Shown here piece after piece: positions 1 through 4,842 of a stretch of DNA of 5,450 nucleotides. The DNA lies in NCBI GenBank assembly GCA_016763615.1, contig JAESTJ010000070.1, positions 1-5,450 on the forward strand, given 5' to 3'. The notes under the pieces are model-generated. The model was not told the DNA's origin and ran no database searches. It saw only the letters and a program-made list of their open reading frames with translations. Both the position numbers and the translations under genes were made by a program. Numbering within the stretch: position 1 is the first letter of the stretch; every line of letters begins with the position of its first letter. The stretch comes from Minisyncoccota bacterium. Lineage in GTDB: Bacteria > Patescibacteriota > Minisyncoccia > Phycocordibacterales > UBA2100.

Positions 1-83
1 CAAGTCCTCTCTCCGGTACATGTAAAATAAAGACCCCAGAGTATTACTCTGGGGTCTTTATTTTACACCGGAGAGAGGACTTG
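1..83. terminator. Very long inverted repeat with a bidirectional intrinsic terminator core
   Basis: Bases 1-17 pair perfectly with 67-83. After a 4-base bulge on the left arm (18-21, acat), bases 22-43 pair perfectly with 45-66 around a central T at 44. That makes 39 base pairs in all. The inner stem has a GC-rich centre (ACCCCAGAG against CTCTGGGGT) flanked by A-rich and T-rich arms, as in a terminator that works in both directions. The outer 17 bp is unusual for a simple terminator and contains two of the three copies of the 13-mer CAAGTCCTCTCTC. The repeat starts at the first base of the window, so it may extend further left. The structure is seen directly; the terminator role is inferred from its form. 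Confidence 0.75.
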
Positions 84-203
84 AAAGACGGAAATGCGCG
101 TGCCACAGCACGGAGGAGCATTGAGTCCGGGCTGGTAGTACTTAGTAGAATTAAGCCTGCAAGGCGTAAATTATACTTAGTAACTGGAGCCAAGTCCTCT
201 CTC
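71..203. ncRNA. Candidate structured RNA or small palindromic element, unrecognised
   Basis: GAGAGAGGACTTG (71-83) is perfectly complementary to CAAGTCCTCTCTC (191-203), so the 107 bases between them can be closed by a 13-bp stem. Inside are a small hairpin, CGTGC/GCACG (99-112), and a long imperfect hairpin (about 130-191) whose loop is GCA at 158-160. Read on the plus strand, the unit is followed 25 bases later by a T-tailed terminator (229-259). Read on the minus strand, it is followed by the terminator core at 66-22. I recognise no known RNA family: there is no tRNA T-loop, SRP core, tmRNA end or RNase P 3' signature. A short transposable element with 13-bp terminal repeats is the main alternative. 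No convincing promoter is seen on either strand. Confidence 0.3.
191..203 (+). repeat. Third copy of the 13-mer CAAGTCCTCTCTC
   Basis: This is identical to 1-13 and the reverse complement of 71-83. The similarity to the first copy continues: after three unmatched bases both read TACA (17-20 and 207-210), and the inverted copy has the matching TGTA on its own strand. Bases 71-83 can therefore pair with either the left or the right copy. The two pairings are mutually exclusive. Confidence 0.8.
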
Positions 204-214
204 TTCTACACAGC

Positions 215-673
215 TCAAACAAAACATGAAAAAACCGAGACTATTAGTCTCGGTTTTTTCCTCTCTAGTTTTACAGATTGCAGTTTAAATATTCCACTAT
301 TATTACCACTTCTCCGCTGCTCAATCTTACCAGGAACAATTGGCTTAGCTTGGTCTACCTTGAATGTCTGCTGAAGCACACCAATAATTCCCCAAATACT
401 TACCATTACAAAGAGAGCAAGGACCCCCATTACCATAATGCGAATCCCTTCGCTCTTACGTTCAGAGTTGCCTGCATCAAGTAGATACATCGCAAGTCCC
501 CAGAAAAATATAAGTACGGTTATGGCAAGAACTATAGGAATGAGACCATTTATTAAATCGCTGACTACTCCCAATGTGTGTCCCAATGTGACTGCACCCA
601 CTAGTGTAGGAGTCACAACTGCAACCGCTACCAGTAAGAAAAATGTGTAAAGATGTGTATTTTTTATACTCAT
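215..673 (-). CDS. VirB2/TrbC-like (T4SS-type) pilin paralogue with an abnormal C-terminal extension
   Basis: This is a 152-residue small membrane protein. It has a signal peptide (about 1-27, cleavage likely after VGA, mature start VTLGHT), a first transmembrane segment at 43-65 (contains FFWGLAMY), a polar loop with GNSER at 68-72 and a second segment at 79-101 containing SIWGII. This layout is that of the pilin-like proteins abundant in Patescibacteria. It is the nearest relative of 978-1340: both share VTLGHT, the loop and a KVDQAKPIVP tail. The sister stops seven codons after PIVP-x. This gene instead runs on for about 30 residues, the last dozen or more encoded by a terminator hairpin. 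The out-of-frame triple stop TAATAATAG (305-297) lies at the matching place, so the true ancestral end is probably there. The start at 673 lies 6 bases after the previous stop, with no clear Shine-Dalgarno. Confidence 0.8.
   Translation of the reverse strand: MSIKNTHLYTFFLLVAVAVVTPTLVGAVTLGHTLGVVSDLINGLIPIVLAITVLIFFWGLAMYLLDAGNSERKSEGIRIMVMGVLALFVMVSIWGIIGVLQQTFKVDQAKPIVPGKIEQRRSGNNSGIFKLQSVKLERKKPRLIVSVFSCFV
229..259. terminator. Bidirectional intrinsic terminator ending the pilin gene block
   Basis: Bases 229-243 pair perfectly with 245-259 around a single T at 244: a GC-containing stem (CCGAGACTA/TAGTCTCGG) with six A's on the left and six T's on the right. It can stop transcription from the minus-strand genes and also from the plus strand. 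It lies inside the current reading frame of the last pilin-like gene (215-673). A minus-strand transcript ending in the U-run (234-229) would stop before that gene's TGA at 217-215. This fits with the gene having lost an earlier stop at 305-297. Confidence 0.85.
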
Positions 674-679
674 AGTGTT

Positions 680-946
680 TTAGCGACCTAAGCTAGTTGG
701 ATCACCTAACCCAAAGGTTTCAGTGATTATGTTTATAATTCCGAAGACTGTTGCCATAATAAATATTCCTATAATTCCCCAAATCATGTGTCGAACGCCA
801 GTTTGCCTACCTTCAGGATTGTCCAGTTGCGTAAGGAACATTACAAGACCCCAAGTGAACATGAATATACCTGCAGAAAATATTAGAAGGACTAATGGAT
901 CAACTATAGATCCAACTATTTTTGCCATTACTTCTCTGCCGTCCAT
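680..946 (-). CDS. Short VirB2-like pilin paralogue without a signal peptide
   Basis: This 88-residue protein is almost entirely two transmembrane segments, about 11-38 (contains FTWGLVMFL) and 55-74 (contains MIWGIIGIFIM). They are joined by a loop with the DNPEGRQTG motif, equivalent to GNPEG or GNSER in the neighbours. Unlike the other five it has no separate cleavable signal peptide, so the first segment probably acts as its own insertion signal. Two starts are possible: ATG at 946, with no ribosome site in front, or ATG at 928 (MAKIVG), preceded by the purine run AGAGAAG. The second would give 82 residues. The gene lies 31 bases after the preceding pilin gene and 6 bases before the next, so it is almost surely co-transcribed. 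Its precise role in a pilus or membrane complex cannot be read from the sequence. Confidence 0.8.
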   Translation of the reverse strand: MDGREVMAKIVGSIVDPLVLLIFSAGIFMFTWGLVMFLTQLDNPEGRQTGVRHMIWGIIGIFIMATVFGIINIITETFGLGDPTSLGR

Positions 947-977
947 GCTATTTTGGATTTTGAATTATTAGAAGTCG

Positions 978-1340
978 TTAGTTGAAGCGACGTTCAATCT
1001 TATCTGGAACAATCGGCTTAGCCTGATCTACCTTGAATGTCTGTTGCAAGATGCGAATAATTCCCCAGATACTTACCATCACGAAAATAGCAATGATTCC
1101 CATAAACATAATGTTTATTCCCTCAGTACGCTTTTCCAAGTTTCCTGTATTGAACATGTACATCGCAAGTCCCCAGAAGAATACTAGAACTGCAATCGCC
1201 AATACGATTGGAATTAACCCATTAATAATTTCGCTGACAGTACTGATGGTGTGACCAAGAGTCACAGCTTCAGTTGCAGCTGGTGCCATTATGGCAACTC
1301 CTAACAATAGTGCTGCACTTATCTTTTTAATAGTTTGCAT
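978..1340 (-). CDS. VirB2/TrbC-like (T4SS-type) pilin paralogue
   Basis: This 120-residue protein has a textbook signal peptide (1-25: charged MQTIKK, then a hydrophobic core, cleavage likely after ATEA). The mature start is VTLGHT. There are two transmembrane segments, about 39-62 with VFFWGLAMY and 77-98 with VMVSIWGII, around the loop GNLEKRTEG. A polar tail, KVDQAKPIVPDKIERRFN, follows. Major pilins of conjugative systems (VirB2/TrbC) have the same signal-plus-two-helix form. It is the closest relative of 215-673, with identical DNA blocks such as 1159-1178 against 486-505 and 1027-1043 against 354-370. It has a 120-base leader region, so it may be transcribed separately from 1461-1802. 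No Shine-Dalgarno is evident. Confidence 0.85.
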   Translation of the reverse strand: MQTIKKISAALLLGVAIMAPAATEAVTLGHTISTVSEIINGLIPIVLAIAVLVFFWGLAMYMFNTGNLEKRTEGINIMFMGIIAIFVMVSIWGIIRILQQTFKVDQAKPIVPDKIERRFN

Positions 1341-1460
1341 TGTATATATGAATAAAGTTACTAAAATACGTTTAAAACGTTACTAACTACATGGTAGCGT
1401 ACCGCAAACGTGTTACAAGAGACGTGATGATTTTATGTGGATAGTGCTCTTTCGGCTATT
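1341..1460 (-). promoter_or_regulatory. Intergenic leader with repeated motifs, possible control region
   Basis: This is the widest gap within the pilin block, and it splits the six genes into two groups of three. It contains the octamer GTTACTAA twice in direct orientation (1357-1364 and 1379-1386, 22 bases apart), with the near-palindrome ACGTTT-A-AAACGT (1368-1380) between and overlapping the second copy. It also contains ATGGTAGCGTACC (1391-1403), which recurs with one change upstream of the pilin gene at 1807-2148. A weak 5-bp hairpin (1454-1466) overlaps the preceding stop but has no T-run. I cannot identify a convincing -35/-10 pair. Control of the last three pilins is plausible but inferred. 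Confidence 0.35.
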
Positions 1461-1802
1461 TTAGCCTAGACCGCGACTTAACGTAAGTTGCAAAATCTGT
1501 ATTATTCCCCAAATACTTACCATTATGAAAATAATGAGAATTCCCCAAACAAGAGTTTGGTTGAGCTTCTTCTTTTGTTCATCACTACCTCCGTTATAGC
1601 CCCAAAGATTCCTTACAACACTCCAAAAAAAATACACTATAGCAAGACTAAATAATGCTAAAGTGCCCAAATCCACGAGTTCAGTCAGCTGCTCTGTTAA
1701 TGCTTTGAAATTTGTTGGTGCAGCATAGACGATATTACTCGGAAGCAAAAGAATCGAGAATAAACCGAACCTCAATGTTTTCCATGTACTGTTAAATTTC
1801 AT
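1461..1802 (-). CDS. VirB2/TrbC-like pilin paralogue
   Basis: This 113-residue protein has a signal peptide (1-28, VYAA near the cleavage site), then a hydrophilic stretch APTNFKALTEQLTELVD. Transmembrane segments lie at about 44-66 (contains VYFFWSVVRNLWG) and 84-106 (contains IMVSIWGIIQIL). The loop GGSDEQKKKLNQ stands where its neighbours have GNSER or GNLEK. It shares a 22-base identical DNA stretch with 215-673 (1504-1525 against 387-408), covering the second helix. The start at 1802 lies 4 bases after the stop of the upstream gene, suggesting translational coupling. It is probably the third pilin of the first sub-block. Its partner proteins are not in view. Confidence 0.82.
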   Translation of the reverse strand: MKFNSTWKTLRFGLFSILLLPSNIVYAAPTNFKALTEQLTELVDLGTLALFSLAIVYFFWSVVRNLWGYNGGSDEQKKKLNQTLVWGILIIFIMVSIWGIIQILQLTLSRGLG

Positions 1803-1806
1803 ATAA

Positions 1807-2148
1807 TTAACCCAGAATTGGATCTATAGTACCCTTAATAAGAAGTGCTAGAGCCCATGCTCCAAGTAGCAATCCAACTCCAATAATGGTCCAAAGGAAA
1901 TTCCTCTTTGCTGTAGCAAGTCCCTCTGGATTTCCCTGTGCAGTGACGAAGAGGAACCCAGAATACACAACAAACACAACGGCAATAGGGAATACTATAA
2001 ATATGACAGCTTTGAGAAATGCAGCAGTAAAGCCTGCTACTGAATCGAGTTCTCTCTTAAGAGGATTCTGAAATTCTGCGAAAACAATTACGGGGGTTGT
2101 GAGTCCAAAAACGGCAATAGCAAAGAAGATTCCTCGTAAGTGTTTCAT
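1807..2148 (-). CDS. VirB2/TrbC-like pilin paralogue, GNPEG type
   Basis: This 113-residue protein has a signal peptide (MKHLRG then a hydrophobic core, cleavage likely after VFA at about residue 24). EFQNPL follows, also present right after the signal peptide in the upstream paralogue. Transmembrane segments are at about 41-69 and 84-105, around the loop QGNPEGLATAKRN. The frame stays open upstream to 2202, but I chose the ATG at 2148. It begins a proper signal peptide, whereas the extra residues (MCTHIMHQDTERV and so on) are polar and would block it. The 55-base gap upstream holds a copy of the motif GGTAGCATACC just before the start. It is co-directional with all neighbours. Confidence 0.82.
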   Translation of the reverse strand: MKHLRGIFFAIAVFGLTTPVIVFAEFQNPLKRELDSVAGFTAAFLKAVIFIVFPIAVVFVVYSGFLFVTAQGNPEGLATAKRNFLWTIIGVGLLLGAWALALLIKGTIDPILG

Positions 2149-2203
2149 GAGTGTATGGTAGCATACCCTTTCTGTGTCTTGATGCATGATATGTGTACAC
2201 ACT
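2149..2203 (-). promoter_or_regulatory. Short leader with a repeated GGTAGC-TACC motif and a 10-bp palindrome
   Basis: The gap before the pilin start at 2148 contains ATGGTAGCATACC (2155-2167). This matches 1391-1403 at 12 of 13 positions, and in both copies GGTA and TACC form small inverted arms around three bases. It also contains the perfect palindrome TGTGTACACA (2192-2201). Read on the minus strand the motif gives TATGCT, which resembles a weak -10, but no -35 lies at the right distance. A binding site or translation-control element is possible; no function can be assigned. Confidence 0.3.
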
Positions 2204-2602
2204 TTACCCTTTTTTGTAAAGTACGTAGAGCAAAAAGCCAGACAAGACTATTAGTAGTGACGCAGCCGACAAGCCAGCTAATGTACTACCAACTATATTC
2301 ACAATAGCCCAAAGAGATAGTAACAAGAGACCTCCCAAAGTAACCTTTACCGCCATTTTTTTTGCTTTAGATAATCCTTCAGGATTGCCTGTGGCTGATA
2401 CAAACAGAAACCCCGTCCACGCAATAAATACCGCTAACGCAGGAGTGCCAACATAAATGACTGAGAGAATAAATCCTTTTAAAATATCCCTAACAAATTT
2501 TAATACGAGAGGATTTTGAAATCCCGCCGCATCCACTACTATTGGGAAAACTATCCATACGAGCCCTAGCGAGAAAGTGAGCATCAGTGCGCGAGGGAAC
2601 AT
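2204..2602 (-). CDS. VirB2/TrbC-like pilin paralogue with an extra C-terminal helix
   Basis: This 132-residue protein has a signal peptide (to about residue 26, VVDAA), then GFQNPLV, matching FQNPL in the next gene. Hydrophobic segments are at about 40-69 and 84-105, around the loop TGNPEGLSKAKK. A third hydrophobic segment (about 112-129, ASLLIVLSGFLLYVLY) ends in KKG. The third helix is not seen in the other five paralogues and would put the C-terminus on the opposite side of the membrane. The ATG at 2602 lies 2 bases after the stop of the solute-binding protein gene, so translation is probably coupled. An internal ATG at 2584 (MLTFSLG) is an alternative start that keeps the signal peptide. 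Confidence 0.82.
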   Translation of the reverse strand: MFPRALMLTFSLGLVWIVFPIVVDAAGFQNPLVLKFVRDILKGFILSVIYVGTPALAVFIAWTGFLFVSATGNPEGLSKAKKMAVKVTLGGLLLLSLWAIVNIVGSTLAGLSAASLLIVLSGFLLYVLYKKG

Positions 2603-2604
2603 AA

Positions 2605-3918
2605 TTATCGATTTATGAGTATGCGAATCTCCTGATTTGCGCGCTGAATAGTATCGGAAAGCCGCAAGGCTCCAGATGTAACATCGCCAATCATTCGTCT
2701 AAATATTTTACTCGACTCCTCTGCTTGAGGATCGAGCCATGCTCGACTCAAAAGTGCCTGATTTCTAAAAATGAGATCGAGTGGATCATCAGGAGTAACA
2801 CTTAATAAATCTCGCCGAGGAGAAGGTACTCCTATAGTCTCAGCAAAAAGTTTAGATGGTGATTCGCTCGTTAGAAATAATGCCATTTCTGTCCCTCCGA
2901 ATACATTTCCAGCAGCTCGCGGTACTGCAAGGGTATGTAACCTACCAAAAGTTAGAACCCTTTTTTGCTCCCCTGCCCTAATCTGAGGTAAGGGAGCTAC
3001 ATCAAAGTTAATATGAGCATTCTTTGCCTGAATGGTACGTACCTCACTCGCATATCCAATGTAGAGAGCTAGTTTCCCCTGTGAAAATGCATCGAGCGAA
3101 TTCGGTAAAGAGCGATTCCACGAATACACACTTTTGACTGGATCTGCAAATTCTGTGTAAAAACGAAGAGCAGTTTGGGCTGGTATTACTCTGTCGGTAA
3201 AGCCTTCAGGTGAAAGTCCGGCATATAACGTACCGTCTTCGAGGCGACCAACTATCCCTCCTCCTGCCTGCAGTATAAGCGCAGAAATAATATCCTTTGC
3301 ATGGTCCACATTGTCGAATTCCCCAAAAGCTATGGTGGCACGCTCTATATTGTTTGCCTTGTCGCGTTGTGTAATGCGTTCTGATAGGAGAAATATCTCA
3401 TCCCAAAGAACAGGCGGTTTAGCAAAGCCAGCTTCAGCAAAGATATCGCGATTCCAATACAATACTAACGGATCGATAGAGAATGGTAGTGCACGAATAC
3501 CACCCTCACTCAAAAATAACTCGGCTTCATCTATATATGTATCTTTGTATTGTCTTTCTGAAATGATATCGTATGAAAAAGGAAGTACTTTATTCCAATG
3601 CCTCAGAAGATTAGATTGATCAAGGATAAATAAATCAGGACCAGCACCATTTGCCAAAGCTTCTACGAGCCTTGCTTGGAATTCGTCAGGCGGTATCTCT
3701 TCGTAATCGATACTCCCCGCACGCGGATCTTCGTCGTTCAGCGTTCGCAGATACGCATCCATCAAATCCCGATCAAAGGTGCCCCACATGCTAACTTCAC
3801 CAATATTTCTACTTCCACCACCACCCGAGAAACTCGCGAACATCATAACTGCTGCAATGATGAAAAAAGCGAATACGCCAAAGATAACCATTTGAAATGT
3901 GCTGCGTTTTTCTGCCAT
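2605..3918 (-). CDS. Membrane-anchored extracellular solute-binding protein (family 1-like)
   Basis: The 437 residues match the usual length of family 1 (sugar-type) solute-binding proteins. Residues 8-30 form a hydrophobic anchor followed by a GGGG linker. There is no lipobox cysteine, so the protein is probably held by an uncleaved N-terminal helix facing outwards. Family-like features are the first strand MWGTF (44-48), GPDLFILD (93-100), the hinge-region block ALPFSIDPLVLYWNRDIFAEAG (143-164) with PPVLWDEI just after, DAFSQGKLALYIGYASE (276-292) and APLPQ (308-312). The ligand cannot be predicted. No permease or ATPase gene is adjacent; six pilin-like genes follow, the first only 2 bases downstream. 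This suggests a role in a pilus or uptake apparatus rather than a classical ABC importer. The start has no Shine-Dalgarno, and no strong promoter is visible in the 69-base gap upstream. Confidence 0.85.
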   Translation of the reverse strand: MAEKRSTFQMVIFGVFAFFIIAAVMMFASFSGGGGSRNIGEVSMWGTFDRDLMDAYLRTLNDEDPRAGSIDYEEIPPDEFQARLVEALANGAGPDLFILDQSNLLRHWNKVLPFSYDIISERQYKDTYIDEAELFLSEGGIRALPFSIDPLVLYWNRDIFAEAGFAKPPVLWDEIFLLSERITQRDKANNIERATIAFGEFDNVDHAKDIISALILQAGGGIVGRLEDGTLYAGLSPEGFTDRVIPAQTALRFYTEFADPVKSVYSWNRSLPNSLDAFSQGKLALYIGYASEVRTIQAKNAHINFDVAPLPQIRAGEQKRVLTFGRLHTLAVPRAAGNVFGGTEMALFLTSESPSKLFAETIGVPSPRRDLLSVTPDDPLDLIFRNQALLSRAWLDPQAEESSKIFRRMIGDVTSGALRLSDTIQRANQEIRILINR

Positions 3919-3987
3919 ATCTATAGTTTACATTACTTTACTGGACTTACAGAGCCAACATTTTTAATAGATTTTGTAACCTTCCTT

Positions 3988-4806
3988 TTAAATAAGTTCT
4001 TGGGCAATGGTGTGTGAAATAAAGTTATCTTCTTTTTTGTGAGTATTGGCCAAAACTTCTTTGTCAGTTTCTCCTGCGACCATTTTGATAAAAACCAAAC
4101 CATAGTGATGTTCTCCTGCTTTAAAATCACTCCGTAGAGCGAATCCATTATCGGTGCATAAAAGAGTGGCTTCGGCTTGAGTTACTACCATATTCTGCGC
4201 AGGTCCCAAACCTCCAAAAGAATCTTTCCATTCAATAACAGCCAAAGTCCCTCCTGGCCGTAGTAAACGCCACGCTTCTTTTAGTACCGCTATCTTGTCA
4301 TCAACTTGGAAAAGGGTATTTGATAGCAACACTCCGTCTAGTAATTCATCTTTAATACCTACCCCGTTCTCCCCTTCCATGTCTCCCCAAATAATTTCTA
4401 TATTTTCTTTACCCTCTCTAGTGGCATTATTCTGTATGCGGGTCAGTAGGTCTCTTTGTACGTCTACTGCGTAGACCACTCCTGTAGTACCCACTACATC
4501 TGAAAGAACGCTTGTGTAGGCGCCTGAACCTGAACCTAGGTCTGCCACTTTCATCCCCTCTTTAAAACCGAGTCGGTAGGCATTCTGTTTGGGGTTAGAA
4601 AAAGATGAGGAACTCTCACCTGCAACACTCATGTGCATATCTTGTTGCGTACGTGCGTCTACAATACCTTCCGGTAACTTTTCTCCGCCTCCCAAGTGGA
4701 TTGGTCCTTTAGCTTTTTTAGCATCCAGATTAACGTTAACCGTTATTTCTTGACCCCCAATACTTATAGTTCCCGAACGTTGTCGTGGTGGATGTGGATT
4801 TGCCAT
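3988..4806 (-). CDS. Class I SAM-dependent methyltransferase (UbiE/Methyltransf_11-like)
   Basis: The protein has 272 residues from the ATG at 4806. A Rossmann-type methyltransferase core begins near residue 85: motif I VADLGSGSGAYT (87-98), the acidic ribose-binding position in YAVDVQ (D115), GDMEG (141-145), post-motif LLRPGG (181-186) and AVIEWKDS (189-196). The order is that of small-molecule methyltransferases of the UbiE/ArsM kind; the substrate is unknown. The first 75 residues (a basic start, then GTISIGGQEITVNVNLD) and the last 30 or so are not part of the core fold and I do not recognise them. The frame remains open to 4842. I prefer 4806 because a consensus -10 lies directly before it and would exclude earlier ATGs (4842, 4815) from that transcript. 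Confidence 0.85.
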   Translation of the reverse strand: MANPHPPRQRSGTISIGGQEITVNVNLDAKKAKGPIHLGGGEKLPEGIVDARTQQDMHMSVAGESSSSFSNPKQNAYRLGFKEGMKVADLGSGSGAYTSVLSDVVGTTGVVYAVDVQRDLLTRIQNNATREGKENIEIIWGDMEGENGVGIKDELLDGVLLSNTLFQVDDKIAVLKEAWRLLRPGGTLAVIEWKDSFGGLGPAQNMVVTQAEATLLCTDNGFALRSDFKAGEHHYGLVFIKMVAGETDKEVLANTHKKEDNFISHTIAQELI

Positions 4807-4813
4807 AACTAGC

Positions 4814-4842
4814 ATTATACCCAGCACTAAGAATTTTTCCAA
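4814..4842 (-). promoter_or_regulatory. Strong sigma-70-type promoter giving a leaderless methyltransferase mRNA
   Basis: On the minus strand there is TTGGAA (4842-4837, 4 of 6 to TTGACA), a 17-base spacer ending in TGGG, and a perfect TATAAT (4819-4814). Seven bases then separate the -10 from the ATG at 4806. Transcription normally begins about seven bases after the -10, so it would start at or next to the A of that ATG, with no leader and no Shine-Dalgarno. The -35 lies in the last codons of the NUDIX gene. The motif and spacing are seen directly; activity is inferred. Confidence 0.65.

Noticed and set aside
114..133. GGAGGAGC...GAGTCCGGGCT resembles the conserved 5' part of bacterial RNase P RNA
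   Set aside because: The match has an insertion, and the required 3' partner (ACAGAA-CCGGCTTA type) is absent. The available length is also too short.
170..175. TATAAT on the minus strand in the left intergenic region, possible promoter of a small RNA
   Set aside because: No -35-like hexamer lies at 16-18 bases. The nearest, TTGGCT, is at 12. It is also part of an AT-rich hairpin arm.
1..203. CRISPR array from the repeated 13-mer
   Set aside because: The repeats are too short, one is inverted, the spacing is uneven, and there are no cas genes.
215..217. Recoded TGA (glycine code of some Patescibacteria lineages)
   Set aside because: The only TGA used as a stop here is in a gene that appears to have lost its real stop. 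No gene has an internal TGA that would need reading as an amino acid.
81..374. Plus-strand open frame from a TTG start over the left repeats
   Set aside because: It begins inside an inverted repeat, passes through a terminator and then runs antisense to the pilin gene. It has no family-like content and no ribosome site.
1454..1466. GGCTA-TTT-TAGCC hairpin at the end of 1461-1802 as a terminator
   Set aside because: The stem is only 5 bp and no T-run follows on the minus strand.
2192..2201. Perfect palindrome TGTGTACACA as an operator
   Set aside because: It is a single 10-bp palindrome with no second copy near and no regulator gene in view. It is noted only within the leader entry.
2149..2202. 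N-terminal extension of the pilin gene 1807-2148 to an upstream ATG
   Set aside because: The extra residues are polar and cysteine/histidine-rich and would come before a clear signal peptide. The ATG at 2148 explains the protein better.
3930..3958. TTGGCT, 17 bases, TAATGT before the solute-binding protein gene
   Set aside because: The -10 matches the consensus at only three of six positions, so it is too weak to list as a promoter.
3311..4017. Plus-strand and alternative-frame open frames over the solute-binding protein and methyltransferase genes
   Set aside because: They are antisense or shifted shadows of well-supported genes, with no recognisable domains or ribosome sites.
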